Assembly: GCA_022767285.1 (NCBI GenBank)
Contig: JALENY010000040.1
Span: 1-45,437, forward strand
Length of the DNA: 45,437 bases
Reading direction: 5' to 3'
DNA from: Lachnospiraceae bacterium
GTDB lineage: Bacteria > Bacillota > Clostridia > Lachnospirales > Lachnospiraceae
Shown here: positions 25,711 to 34,835 of the stretch, piece after piece
Position numbering within the stretch: the stretch's first letter is position 1
Layout of the letters: every line of letters starts with the position of its first letter
Program-made: the position numbers and the translations under genes
The notes under the pieces: model-generated
What the model saw: only the letters and a program-made list of their open reading frames with translations
What the model was told of the DNA's origin: nothing
Database searches by the model: none

Positions 25711-26874
25711 ATGAACAAGAAAGAAATTTTGGAGATACGAAAGCAGTTTAAACCGGATAACAGTGCGATTACCCGCATCTGCGGCTGCTATGTGGACGGA
25801 GACAAGAATGTAAAGCTGACTTTTAAGGAGGCTTTCGGGTCTTTGTCAGAGGATGAGGCCTTTAAATACTATGAGATTTTTCGGAAGACGTTGTCCGGAA
25901 CCATCGGAAAAAATCTTATGAATATGGAGTTCCCGCTGGAACAGGAGTATGAAGGCGGAACACAGGAATTTTTGCTGAAACTGAAAAACAGCAGACTGGA
26001 AGATGAAGAAGTTTTGAATGCGTTTTATCAGAAGGTCATGGAACACTATATTTACGGTGAAAATTATTACATAATTCTGATTCATGGCGCGTATGATATT
26101 CCGGGAAAGGCCACGGATGGATCCGAGATGTTTGATGCCTCGGACAATGTGTATGATTTTATTCTTTGCAGTATTTGCCCTGTGAATCTGTCCAAGGCAG
26201 GATTATACTATAATATAGAAAAAAACAGTATTGAGGACCGGATCCGGGACTGGGTGGTGGATATGCCGGCGAAGGGGTTTCTGTTCCCGGCTTTTAATGA
26301 CCGAAATATGGATATACATGGTATTTTGTACTACTCAAAAAATCCGGAAGAACTGCAGCAGGATTTCGTAGATCAGGTTCTGGGGTGTGTGGTTCCATTG
26401 TCTGCAACCGGGCAAAAGGAGACCTTCCAGTCGTTGATCACAGAAAATCTGGGTGAGGCCTGTGATTATGAAACGGTGCGCAGCATTCACGAAAATCTGA
26501 ATGAAATCATTGAGAGCAACAAAGATAATCCGGATCCTGTTATGCTTGCAAAGTGTGATGTTCGGCATATTTTGGAAGAAAGCGGTGTTGAGGATGAGAA
26601 AATCGAGGAAATTACGAAAGAATATGATGAAGTAATCGAGCCCGGTACGCAGCTTTTGGCTGCCAATATTGCAGATACAAGAAATTTCAGCATAAAAACA
26701 CCGGACATTGTAATTAAGGTAAATCCGGAACGGACCGATCTGATCGAAACGAGGGTGATCGACGGGAAACAGTGCCTCGTTATTGTGGTGGATGATCATA
26801 TCGAAGTGAATGGTATGAATGTGAGAACTATGCGTACGGAGCGGCAGATGTATCCAAATGAGCCATTGGTTTGA
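25711..26874 (+). CDS. DUF4317 family protein
   Basis: The 387-residue soluble protein matches the DUF4317 family of Clostridia: MNKKEILEIRKQFKPDNSAITRICGCYVDGDKN, then EEYILLIHGAYDIPGK-like strands, SICPVNLSKAGLYY, and FPAFNDRNMDIHGILYY. The function is unknown. The repeated acidic and amphipathic segments toward the C-terminus (about 240-320) look helical. It has neither a signal peptide nor a membrane segment. The 158-base gap upstream holds no clear promoter, so read-through from the GH13 gene is possible; it ends at a strong terminator. Confidence 0.8.
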   Translation: MNKKEILEIRKQFKPDNSAITRICGCYVDGDKNVKLTFKEAFGSLSEDEAFKYYEIFRKTLSGTIGKNLMNMEFPLEQEYEGGTQEFLLKLKNSRLEDEEVLNAFYQKVMEHYIYGENYYIILIHGAYDIPGKATDGSEMFDASDNVYDFILCSICPVNLSKAGLYYNIEKNSIEDRIRDWVVDMPAKGFLFPAFNDRNMDIHGILYYSKNPEELQQDFVDQVLGCVVPLSATGQKETFQSLITENLGEACDYETVRSIHENLNEIIESNKDNPDPVMLAKCDVRHILEESGVEDEKIEEITKEYDEVIEPGTQLLAANIADTRNFSIKTPDIVIKVNPERTDLIETRVIDGKQCLVIVVDDHIEVNGMNVRTMRTERQMYPNEPLV

Positions 26875-26877
26875 ACG

Positions 26878-26910
26878 AAAAGCAGCACGATTTTAGCGTG
26901 CTGCTTTTTT
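26878..26910 (+). terminator. Terminator after the DUF4317 gene
   Basis: AAAAGCAGCACG pairs with CGTGCTGCTTTT around a 6-base loop, followed by a T-run. Confidence 0.93.
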
Positions 26911-27013
26911 GATCCTTACGATCATCTCTTCCCTGCTTTTTAACATTGAAAAAGGCATGATCTCAGCACCACGTAAGGCCATTGCCGCATAGGGATGAAG
27001 AAAAGAACAGGAG

Positions 27014-27030
27014 TTAAGAAAGTTTTAAGA
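27014..27030 (+). promoter_or_regulatory. Direct repeat likely bound by the adjacent response regulator
   Basis: TTAAGA at 27014-27019 and TTAAGA at 27025-27030 have an 11-base period, the spacing used by OmpR/PhoB-type dimers binding in tandem. They lie about 100 bases upstream of the response regulator gene. A weak promoter (TTGTTA at 27059-27064, TAGCAA 17 bases later) follows, which would suit an activator-dependent gene. Confidence 0.5.
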
Positions 27031-27130
27031 TTTTTCCTTATTTCATTTTAAAAACCCCTTGTTATTATTTAGAACATGAGGTAGCAAATAAAGGCGCGGC
27101 GTGCTATGATGGGGAAGTGAGGTGATCGAT

Positions 27131-27835
27131 ATGATGAACATACTGGTATGTGATGATGATAAAGAAATCGTAGATGCAATAGAAATCTATCTGACACAGG
27201 AAGGGTATTTCGTGTGGAAGGCTTTCGACGGGCAGCAGGCAGTGGAACTTCTGGAAAAAGAGGATATACAGCTTTTGATTATCGATGTGATGATGCCGAG
27301 GCTGGATGGAATCCGGGCAACTTTGAAAATACGGGAAAAGAGCAGTATTCCGATTATTATTCTCTCTGCAAAATCAGAAGATGCGGATAAAATCCTTGGC
27401 CTGAACATAGGGGCGGATGACTATGTGACGAAGCCTTTTAATCCGCTGGAACTGGTGGCCAGGGTAAAATCTCAGATGAGACGTTACACCAAACTGGGCA
27501 ACATTGCCGGTAACAGTCAGAACATATTCCGAATCGGCGGTCTGGAAGTGAATGATGAGAGAAAACAAGTGCTGGTGGACGGTGAAGAGGTAAAACTGAC
27601 GCCAATTGAGTACAATATACTTCTTTTGCTGATCAAAAATCCGGGACGTGTGTTTTCTATCAAACAGATTTATGAGAGCATCTGGAATGAGGAAGCACTG
27701 GCAGCGGAAAATACCGTTGCGGTCCACATCCGTCATATTCGGGAAAAAATCGAAATTAATCCGAAAGAACCGAGATATCTGAAAGTAGTATGGGGAATCG
27801 GTTATAAAATTGATAAAATAAACAGTAAGGAATGA
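27131..27835 (+). CDS. OmpR-family response regulator
   Basis: The 234-residue protein has a receiver domain (about 1-115; acidic DDD near residue 10, phosphoacceptor D52 in IIDVMMP, lysine in VTKPFNP) and a winged-helix DNA-binding domain (about 135-230; LTPIEYNILLLLIKNPGRVFS, VAVHIRHIREKI, VWGIGYKI). ATG 27131 is chosen because GAGGTG lies six bases upstream; the nearby GTG 27122 is less likely. Its stop overlaps the kinase start by four bases (ATGA), showing translational coupling. VanR-like regulators of envelope stress are the nearest familiar type, but the target cannot be read from this sequence. Confidence 0.93.
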   Translation: MMNILVCDDDKEIVDAIEIYLTQEGYFVWKAFDGQQAVELLEKEDIQLLIIDVMMPRLDGIRATLKIREKSSIPIIILSAKSEDADKILGLNIGADDYVTKPFNPLELVARVKSQMRRYTKLGNIAGNSQNIFRIGGLEVNDERKQVLVDGEEVKLTPIEYNILLLLIKNPGRVFSIKQIYESIWNEEALAAENTVAVHIRHIREKIEINPKEPRYLKVVWGIGYKIDKINSKE

Positions 27836-30216
27836 AGAATATGGAAAAAAACAGATATACAAAAACCTGGAAAGGAATTGGGCTTGCCATAAATATAATT
27901 TCCGTATCCATTCTGGCCGTGAGTCTGATCGCAGGAGCGGTTCTTTTGCATGCCTGCGGAGGCGACCTAAGTGCGATATTAGGAAACAGGACATATGAAA
28001 CGTCCTCCGCTCTTCAGCAGGATCTGCTCTATACGGCCTCTTGCGATGTCGGTGATTATTTGTGGCAACAGGAATATTTTGAGACGAACGGAACTTTTGA
28101 TCTTAAAAAGAATGTGGATGCGCTGTCTTTTTCCGGAAGTGATTATCAGAGTTCTGATCAAATAGAGCCACTGGAGTATACGGTGGAGGAACTTAAGAAC
28201 TGGAGTGGTTCTGCGGAGTTTCGGAATATTCTCAGTTACTATGGAGAAGATTTCCAGTATTTCTATTATTCGGGCTATGATGAAGCATACGATGATTATT
28301 TGGAAAGAACAGAAGTAACCGAAGAACCGGTGGATGCAGCACTGCAGGAAGAGGGAAATACCGCCGCGACCGAGGATGATGCGGACAATACGGATTTCTG
28401 GCGATTTAACAAGGACGGTTCTCTGATCCTGTCTGACGGACTGGTTTTCCGTGAACAGTATGCTCCAAAAGGATATGATTCTCTTAAGGATTACAGCGTT
28501 GAAACAAATGTGCCTCTGGAGTCCTGCTATGAAGCACTGTATGAAACTCTGGCATCATTTCAGTATAGTATTGCCATGTATAAAGACAGTCTGGAACGAT
28601 TGGATCCGGATAACACAAACCTGCGTTATACGGCAAAAGCTGACGGATCCGATAAAATAGTATCCACCAATATCCCGGAAGGCGAACAATGCAAAAAATC
28701 CGACAGTACCTTTGCGTATATCAATGAATATGAAATTGAGGCTTACGTAAATACGGATTATCCGGTTGAGGACCAGTTCTGGGAAAATGCAAATTCTTAC
28801 AATTATTTGGTGGGAAAAGTCGGAATCATGTTTGCGGGGCTGTTGGCAGGACTTATCGGAACGGTCGTATCGCTGATTTACCTCACCATAGTTTCCGGCC
28901 ATGTAAATGGAAAGGAAGAGATCGCTCTCTGCTGGGTTGATCTCCCGAAACTGGAACTGGCGGTTTTGGCCTGGGGATTTATCGGAACATTCGTGGTTCT
29001 TGCTATTATACTTACCGGGGACTGGTATGCGGATACGCTTCTTTGGTCATACAAGTATTATGAGGCCGCCAGTGTGCTTTATGCCATTTTAGTTTTTCTG
29101 ACAGTGGCAGCGGGAGCGGCGCTCTTTCTCACCGGTTATCTGAGTTTTGTGCGCAGGATCAAGGCAAAACAGCTGTGGGAAAACAGTTACTGCCATTTGC
29201 TGGCGGGCATGATAAAAACAATTATTCAGGGTGTAAAAGTATCTGCAAAATTGATGACGGCGTTTGGCCTGTACCTGCTGTTTACGTGCGTGTGCATTCT
29301 GATCGGCGGCGGATTCGGACTTTTTCTTGGACTGATTCTTAATGCTTTTGTCGCATGGGTGATCGTGAAGGATGCCTTTGCACGGCAGAAAATCATGAAT
29401 GGTCTTGAGCGGATATCCGGAGGAGAACTGGATTATAAAATTAATCTGGATGATATGAATATACTGCATCTTGACATGGCGGAACAGATCAATCAGGTGG
29501 GCACAGGTCTGGAAGCGGCCGTGGAGCAGAGCCTGCGAAACGAACGCATGAAGACGGATCTGATCACGAATGTCTCCCACGACATCAAGACACCGCTTAC
29601 CTCAATCATCAATTATGTGGATCTGCTGAAACGTGAAAATATTCAGAATGAAAAGGCAAAAGGCTATATAGATATTCTGGATCAGAAGTCACAGCGATTA
29701 AAACATCTGACGGAAGACCTGGTGGAAGCTTCCAAAATCAGTTCGGGAAATGTGACTCTGGAGCTGGTGCAGATGGACTTTAATGAAATCCTGCAGCAGG
29801 CCCTGGGTGAGTTTGAGGAACGTTTTCAGAATCGCGGCCTGAAAACCATCGTAAAACTGCCTGATACGCCCCTGGTTATTTTGGCAGATGGCCGACGAAT
29901 ATGGAGAATCCTGGAAAACCTGTTCCAGAATGTGGTGAAATACGCCCTGCCGGATACGAGAGTTTATGTGGAAGCGGCACAAAAAGGAAGAAACATGGTT
30001 TTCACCATAAAAAATATTTCGGAAAATCCGCTGAATATCAATGCGGATGAATTGACGGAGCGATTTATCCGAGGTGATGTATCCAGAAGCACAGAAGGCA
30101 GCGGGCTTGGACTTTCCATAGCAAAAAATCTGACTACATTGCAGAAGGGTGAGTTTGATATTTACCTGGATGGAGATTTATTTAAGGTTACAGTGACCTT
30201 TGGCCTAATAAAATAG
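27832..30216 (+). CDS. Sensor histidine kinase with large extracytoplasmic domain
   Basis: The 794-residue protein is large for its class. One N-terminal helix (about 15-37) leads to an extracytoplasmic region of about 290 residues, acidic in D and E around 150-190. About five more hydrophobic helices follow (about 328-352, 368-392, 405-428, 455-510), then a HAMP-like stretch. The HisKA box has H583 in VSHDIKTPLTSI. The HATPase domain has the N box LFQNVVKYA and a glycine-rich GSGLGLSIAKN. It would autophosphorylate and signal to the coupled response regulator. The extracytoplasmic part resembles no domain I recognise. Some VanS-like kinases of Clostridia share this multi-helix arrangement. 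Confidence 0.9.
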   Translation: MKNMEKNRYTKTWKGIGLAINIISVSILAVSLIAGAVLLHACGGDLSAILGNRTYETSSALQQDLLYTASCDVGDYLWQQEYFETNGTFDLKKNVDALSFSGSDYQSSDQIEPLEYTVEELKNWSGSAEFRNILSYYGEDFQYFYYSGYDEAYDDYLERTEVTEEPVDAALQEEGNTAATEDDADNTDFWRFNKDGSLILSDGLVFREQYAPKGYDSLKDYSVETNVPLESCYEALYETLASFQYSIAMYKDSLERLDPDNTNLRYTAKADGSDKIVSTNIPEGEQCKKSDSTFAYINEYEIEAYVNTDYPVEDQFWENANSYNYLVGKVGIMFAGLLAGLIGTVVSLIYLTIVSGHVNGKEEIALCWVDLPKLELAVLAWGFIGTFVVLAIILTGDWYADTLLWSYKYYEAASVLYAILVFLTVAAGAALFLTGYLSFVRRIKAKQLWENSYCHLLAGMIKTIIQGVKVSAKLMTAFGLYLLFTCVCILIGGGFGLFLGLILNAFVAWVIVKDAFARQKIMNGLERISGGELDYKINLDDMNILHLDMAEQINQVGTGLEAAVEQSLRNERMKTDLITNVSHDIKTPLTSIINYVDLLKRENIQNEKAKGYIDILDQKSQRLKHLTEDLVEASKISSGNVTLELVQMDFNEILQQALGEFEERFQNRGLKTIVKLPDTPLVILADGRRIWRILENLFQNVVKYALPDTRVYVEAAQKGRNMVFTIKNISENPLNINADELTERFIRGDVSRSTEGSGLGLSIAKNLTTLQKGEFDIYLDGDLFKVTVTFGLIK

Positions 30217-30229
30217 GAAATAAAAGGAT

Positions 30230-30268
30230 GGGGTATGTGTCTGAAAGATGATACATGCCCTGTTTTTC
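30230..30268 (+). terminator. Terminator after the two-component operon
   Basis: GGGTATGTGTC pairs with GATACATGCCC (two G-U pairs) and is followed by TGTTTTT. Confidence 0.8.
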
Positions 30269-30379
30269 TTAAATATGAGATGTTAGGCTGTATTTCATAA
30301 AAATTTCACACATTTCCGGCAGAAACTGTGGTATGATAAGGGGGTATTTCGAAAACAAATAGCACAGAGGGAGTGTATT

Positions 30380-31549
30380 ATGAAGAAAAAGTTATTTATG
30401 CTGCTGCTGGCAGGCTGTATGGTGCTTGGAGCCTGCGGAAAAAAGGAAGAAACATCAAGTGATGCTGCTTCAACAGAACAAAAGGCTGAGGAGACCGGCA
30501 CTGAGGAAGAAGGGCCGGGCAGCGAATCCGAAGAAGAAGAAGATACAACACCGATTACTGATAAAACCATAGAAGAAGAAGGTATCGATTACTTTATGGC
30601 TTTGGGTGAGTACAAGGGAATTAAGCTGACCAAATTGCTTTATGAAGTAACGGAAAGTGATATTGATAACCAGATTCAGACAGAATTGTCCACCACTCCG
30701 CTGGAACTCACAGATCCGGAGGCAACCGTTGCGCTGGGCGATGTTGTCAATATCAAATTCGAGGGAAAAGTTGACGGTGAAGTCTTTGACGGCGGAAGTG
30801 CAGACAGCTATGACCTGACGATCGGAAGCGGAAGTTTTATTGATGACTTTGAGGAGCAGCTGATTGGCTGGAAGACCGGGGAAACCGGTGAGGTAAATGT
30901 TACGTTCCCCGAGGATTATCAAAATAATACCGAATTGCAGGGAAAAGATGCGGTGTTTACCGTTACCATCAATAAGATTGGCCGCATTTTGGACGAGCCT
31001 ACGGAGGAATGGCTGACTGCGAACACCACATACAAGACCATAGATGAATATCGTGCCGGTGTAAGGAGCCAGATTGAGGAAAATAATGCAGCAACTTCGG
31101 AAAATACGCTGTGGGATGATGCATGGACAGCTGTGGCAGATACAGCCAGATTTAACGAGTATCCTCAGGACCTGATGGATGAGTGTATGGGACAGCAGAG
31201 AGCTTCCTATGAATCCTATGCGGCAATGTACGGCATGGAATACGATGATTTTATGGAAGCAATGGGCATTACAGAAGATGATCTCACTGCAGCGGCAAAA
31301 AATATGGTTCGTAATGCTCTGATCTTGGAATACATCTGCACCAAGGAAGAGATGACCGAGGACAGCGAAACCTATCAGGAACAGCTGAAGGAACTGTTGA
31401 GTGAGGCAAGCTACGAGAGTAAAGAAGACGCTCTGGCAGATGGCGTTCCGGAATGGAACATGGATTTTGTTACAAAATATAATTGTGTTATGAATTTTAT
31501 TATTGATCATGCAGAGCTTACCGAGGAAACGGTAACAGCAGAAGAATAA
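30380..31549 (+). CDS. Trigger-factor-like peptidyl-prolyl isomerase lipoprotein
   Basis: The 389-residue protein has a lipoprotein signal peptide ending in LGAC with the lipidated cysteine at residue 19, then an acidic E/S/T-rich spacer (about 22-58). An FKBP-type domain (about 110-195; VALGDVVNIKFEGKVDGEVFDGG, GSGSFIDDFEEQLIGWKTGE, VTFPEDY, LQGKDAVFTVTINKI) and a helical C-terminal region (about 200-385) follow. The layout is that of trigger factor without the ribosome-binding domain, moved to the outer face of the membrane, where it would fold exported proteins. AGAGGGAG precedes ATG 30380. It is a single-gene unit ending at a terminator. Confidence 0.88.
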   Translation: MKKKLFMLLLAGCMVLGACGKKEETSSDAASTEQKAEETGTEEEGPGSESEEEEDTTPITDKTIEEEGIDYFMALGEYKGIKLTKLLYEVTESDIDNQIQTELSTTPLELTDPEATVALGDVVNIKFEGKVDGEVFDGGSADSYDLTIGSGSFIDDFEEQLIGWKTGETGEVNVTFPEDYQNNTELQGKDAVFTVTINKIGRILDEPTEEWLTANTTYKTIDEYRAGVRSQIEENNAATSENTLWDDAWTAVADTARFNEYPQDLMDECMGQQRASYESYAAMYGMEYDDFMEAMGITEDDLTAAAKNMVRNALILEYICTKEEMTEDSETYQEQLKELLSEASYESKEDALADGVPEWNMDFVTKYNCVMNFIIDHAELTEETVTAEE

Positions 31550-31552
31550 GAG

Positions 31553-31586
31553 AAGGGGGATGCTGAAAAAAAGCATCCCTTTTTTA
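31553..31586 (+). terminator. Terminator after the lipoprotein gene
   Basis: GGGATGCT pairs with AGCATCCC around a short A-rich loop and is followed by six T. Confidence 0.92.
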
Positions 31587-31596
31587 ATAAATTTTC

Positions 31597-31625
31597 TTGA
31601 CAAAAACAGATAGTTGCGGTATTAT
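31597..31625 (+). promoter_or_regulatory. Promoter of tRNA-Gly
   Basis: A perfect TTGACA (31597-31602) and TATTAT (31620-31625) are separated by 17 bases, ending 11 bases before the tRNA. Confidence 0.85.
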
Positions 31626-31636
31626 ATTATTTGTTC

Positions 31637-31707
31637 GCGGGTGTAGTTCAATGGTAGAACACCAGCCTTCCAAGCTGGACACGTGGGTTCGATTCCCATC
31701 ACCCGCT
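31637..31707 (+). tRNA. tRNA-Gly (anticodon TCC)
   Basis: The cloverleaf is complete. The acceptor stem is GCGGGTG/CACCCGC, the D-arm stem GTTC/GAAC and the anticodon stem CCAGC/GCTGG with loop CTTCCAA. The T-arm is GTGGG/CCCAT with loop TTCGATT. The discriminator is T, and CCA is not encoded, so the cca product is needed. It stands alone with its own promoter and terminator. Confidence 0.97.
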
Positions 31708-31712
31708 TTTTT

Positions 31713-31742
31713 GCTGCCCGAAAATAGTTCGGGCAGTTTTTT
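31713..31742 (+). terminator. Terminator after tRNA-Gly
   Basis: CTGCCCGAA (31714-31722) pairs with TTCGGGCAG (31728-31736), followed by six T. Confidence 0.95.
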
Positions 31743-31897
31743 GGTATTATTAGGAAAGTCCTCTGACCTACTCTACAAGCCGATCTCCTTCTTTTCGGAT
31801 AGGAAAAACTCCTTATGGCAGGAACATACTTGCTTTTTTTCCGGCACTGCGATACACTTATTTTATCGCATGAAAGTGAAGAAAGGACGTAAGAACT

Positions 31898-33160
31898 ATG
31901 AGAGACGAAACAAAATGCCTGCATTCCGGCTATACACCGGAGAATGGAGGACCGGGTGTAATGCCGATCGTACAGAGCACGACATATCGTTTTGATTCTA
32001 CAGAACATATTGGCGACCTGTTTAATAAACCGACGGAGTATATGTACTCCCGCTTTGCAAATCCGACGGTGGACGCAGTCGAGAAAAAAATTGCGGATCT
32101 GGAAGGCGGCGTAGGTGCCATGTGTACTTCTTCCGGTCAGGCAGCAAGCCTGCTTTCGGTATTGAATCTTTGCAGTGCAGGGGACAGTCTGGTGAGCACC
32201 GGAACGATTTACGGCGGCACGGTGAATCTGTTTGCCGTAACTTTAAAAAAGCTGGGTATCGAATGCATTTTCGTGGACGCTGACGATACGCCGGAAAATA
32301 TCTCGAATGCATTTAAGCCGAACACAAAAGCTTTTTTCTGTGAGACTGTGGCAAATCCGGCACTGGACGTGTGTGACATTTCCAAATTGGCAGAGATTGC
32401 GCACGCCCACAAGGTTCCGCTTATTGTGGACAACACCTTTGCAACCCCAATCCTCTGTAAGCCCTTTGACTTTGGCGCAGATATTGTGGTTCATTCCACA
32501 TCCAAATATATGGATGGACATGCGCTGCAGTGCGGCGGTGTGATCGTAGACAGCGGAAAATTTGACTGGTGCAACGGAAATTATCCGGAATTTACGGAAC
32601 CGGACGAATCTTATCACGGTATTGTTTACACCGAAGAATTCGGCAATCAGGCCTATATTGTTAAGGCAAGAATGCAGCTGATGAGAGATTTTGGATGTTA
32701 TCCGGCAGCCCACTCCGCATTTCTGCTGAATCTGGGGCTTGAAACTCTGGCTGTTCGTATGGAACGTTACTGCGAAAACGGGCAGAAGGTGGCGGAATAC
32801 TTTGAGGCGAGCGATAAAATTGAATCTGTTCATTATGCAGGACTAAAAAGCGACAAATTCTATGACCTTTGCCAGAAATATCTGGGAGGCAAGGCAAGCG
32901 GAGTTGTTTCCATTGTAATAAAAGGAGGAAAGCAGGCGGCAATTAAATTTATGGACGGCCTGAAACTGGCTTCCAACGAAGTACATGTGGCCGATATCCG
33001 TACCTGTGTTCTGCATCCGGCCAGTGCGACCCATCGCCAGCTGACCGATGAACAGCTGGTGGCAGCAGGTGTCAATCCGGGTATGATTCGTTTTTCCGTA
33101 GGGTTGGAAAATATTGAAGATATTATCGAAGACATTGAGCAGAGCCTAAGCAAAATCTGA
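31898..33160 (+). CDS. metY: O-acetylhomoserine sulfhydrylase (MetY-type)
   Basis: The 420-residue protein is a Cys/Met-metabolism PLP enzyme. The PLP lysine is K203 in HSTSKYMDGH; the cofactor-binding tyrosine-rich segment is EYMYSRFANPT, and IVDNTFATP supplies the PLP aspartate. The length and the insertion with YPEFTEPDESYHGIVY are typical of MetY, which makes homocysteine from O-acetylhomoserine and sulfide. Cystathionine gamma-synthase and methionine gamma-lyase are shorter (about 380-400) and lack this insertion, although lyase activity cannot be excluded. AAAGGAC precedes the start. I recognise no SAM or T-box leader in the 155 bases upstream. Confidence 0.88.
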   Translation: MRDETKCLHSGYTPENGGPGVMPIVQSTTYRFDSTEHIGDLFNKPTEYMYSRFANPTVDAVEKKIADLEGGVGAMCTSSGQAASLLSVLNLCSAGDSLVSTGTIYGGTVNLFAVTLKKLGIECIFVDADDTPENISNAFKPNTKAFFCETVANPALDVCDISKLAEIAHAHKVPLIVDNTFATPILCKPFDFGADIVVHSTSKYMDGHALQCGGVIVDSGKFDWCNGNYPEFTEPDESYHGIVYTEEFGNQAYIVKARMQLMRDFGCYPAAHSAFLLNLGLETLAVRMERYCENGQKVAEYFEASDKIESVHYAGLKSDKFYDLCQKYLGGKASGVVSIVIKGGKQAAIKFMDGLKLASNEVHVADIRTCVLHPASATHRQLTDEQLVAAGVNPGMIRFSVGLENIEDIIEDIEQSLSKI

Positions 33161-33291
33161 TACGGTCAGAACAGCAAGAGATCAATGTGAGCAGCAGCCT
33201 GAAGATGTCAGGAAAAACTATTTTTGCCTGCAGCATTTTCGGATCAGAGAAATGCTTTTGATAAAAATAAATATATGAGGAGGAGGCGCAT

Positions 33292-34674
33292 ATGAGCAAA
33301 GAAATCCCATACAAGATTTATTTAAAAGAAGAGGAACTGCCAAGATACTGGTACAATGTTCGTGCGGATATGAAAACGGATCATTGTCCGATTCTGAATC
33401 CCCAAACATTAAAACCGGTGACTGTGGAAGATCTGGAGCCGGTATTCTGTACAGAACTGGCAAAACAGGAACTGAATGCAACGGATCGCTTTATTGAGAT
33501 TCCGGAAGAGGTCCGCAATTTTTATAAAATGTATCGCCCCGGCCCGCTGGTACGTGCGCATTTCCTGGAGAAGGCGCTTGGTACACCAGCAAAGATTTTC
33601 TATAAATTTGAAGGAAACAACACGAGCGGAAGTCATAAACTGAATTCTGCCATTGCCCAGGCCTACTATGCAAAAGAGCAGGGGCTGACATCTCTGACTA
33701 CGGAAACCGGCGCAGGCCAGTGGGGAACGGCGTTGGCTATGGCCTGCGGATTTTTTGGATTAAATCTGAAGGTATATATGGTAAAATGTTCAGCCATGCA
33801 GAAACCTTACCGAAAAGCTGTTATTGAGACGTATGGCGCACAGGTTATTCCATCTCCTTCCGATACAACCGAAGTGGGCCGCAGAATGCTTGCCATGAAT
33901 CCAGACAGCAGCGGAAGTCTTGGCACCGCCATCTCAGAGGCTGTCGAAGTGGCTGTCAGCACAGAAGGCACCCGTTATGTTCTTGGAAGCGTTTTGAATC
34001 AGGTGCTTTTACATCAGACGATTATCGGCCAGGAAGCAAAGATGGCCCTGGAAAAATATGACTGCTATCCGGATATTGTGATCGGTTGTGCCGGAGGAGG
34101 ATCCAATCTTGGCGGTCTGATGGCACCGTTTATGGCAGACCGTCTGGCCGGAAAACATGCTCCGCATTTCATTGCGGTTGAACCGGCTTCCTGCCCGTCT
34201 CTGACAAGAGGAAAATTTGCTTACGATTACTGCGATACGGGAAAAGTAACGCCGCTGGCGAAAATGTATACCCTGGGCAGTGGCTTTATTCCATCACCGA
34301 ATCACTCCGGCGGTCTGCGTTACCATGGCATGAGTCCGATCCTGTCCCAGCTGTATCATGACGGTTACCTGGATGAAGCGAGAGCTGTGGAACAGACTTC
34401 TGTATTTGAAGCTGCCAAATTGTTTGCAAAGGTGGAAGGAACACTTCCGGCACCGGAATCTTCCCATGCAATTCGTGTAGCCATTGATGAGGCTCTGAAA
34501 TGCAAAGAGACAGGCGAAGCAAAGACCATTCTTTTTGGTCTGACCGGAACGGGTTATTTTGATTTGGCTGCGTATATGTCCTATAATGCGGGAACTATGA
34601 GTGATTACATCCCGACGGATGAGGATCTGCAGAAAGGATTTGAGGGAATACCGAAGCTGGAGGGAATTCAGTAA
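33292..34674 (+). CDS. TrpB-like PLP enzyme (TrpB2 group)
   Basis: The 460-residue protein belongs to the longer TrpB2 branch. The PLP lysine is K116 in SGSHKLNSA, the phosphate-binding loop is GCAGGGSNLGG, and ETGAGQWGTALA is conserved. It has a TrpB2-specific N-terminal extension (RYWYNVRADM). TrpB2 enzymes make tryptophan from indole and serine, or act on phosphoserine, without the TrpA partner; no trpA or other trp gene is nearby. GGAGGAGG precedes ATG 33292. It lies 131 bases after metY. A shared amino-acid role is possible but not shown. Confidence 0.9.
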   Translation: MSKEIPYKIYLKEEELPRYWYNVRADMKTDHCPILNPQTLKPVTVEDLEPVFCTELAKQELNATDRFIEIPEEVRNFYKMYRPGPLVRAHFLEKALGTPAKIFYKFEGNNTSGSHKLNSAIAQAYYAKEQGLTSLTTETGAGQWGTALAMACGFFGLNLKVYMVKCSAMQKPYRKAVIETYGAQVIPSPSDTTEVGRRMLAMNPDSSGSLGTAISEAVEVAVSTEGTRYVLGSVLNQVLLHQTIIGQEAKMALEKYDCYPDIVIGCAGGGSNLGGLMAPFMADRLAGKHAPHFIAVEPASCPSLTRGKFAYDYCDTGKVTPLAKMYTLGSGFIPSPNHSGGLRYHGMSPILSQLYHDGYLDEARAVEQTSVFEAAKLFAKVEGTLPAPESSHAIRVAIDEALKCKETGEAKTILFGLTGTGYFDLAAYMSYNAGTMSDYIPTDEDLQKGFEGIPKLEGIQ

Positions 34675-34680
34675 AGCTTT

Positions 34681-34739
34681 AATGCGCACCCATCCGGGCA
34701 TGCTATAATATATGTCCTTCGGGTGGGGTGGATCGCATT
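34681..34739. repeat. Intergenic inverted-repeat element after trpB2
   Basis: AATGCG (34681-34686) and CGCATT (34734-34739) enclose CACCC and GGGTG arms. On the minus strand it contains CCCGAAGGACAT, one of three intergenic copies of CCCGAAGGRYAT in the window. It lies between the trpB2 stop and its terminator. Confidence 0.45.
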
Positions 34740-34790
34740 ATAATCTATGTGATAAGGCAATGCAGTTTCAGCTGAATATGGGTATTTCAA

Positions 34791-34834
34791 AATACGGCAA
34801 AATGTTGTTTTTTCAGCATTTTGCCGTATTTTTT
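34791..34834 (+). terminator. Terminator after trpB2
   Basis: AATACGGCAAAATG (34791-34804) pairs perfectly with CATTTTGCCGTATT (34817-34830), followed by TTTT. Confidence 0.95.
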
Positions 34835-34835
34835 G

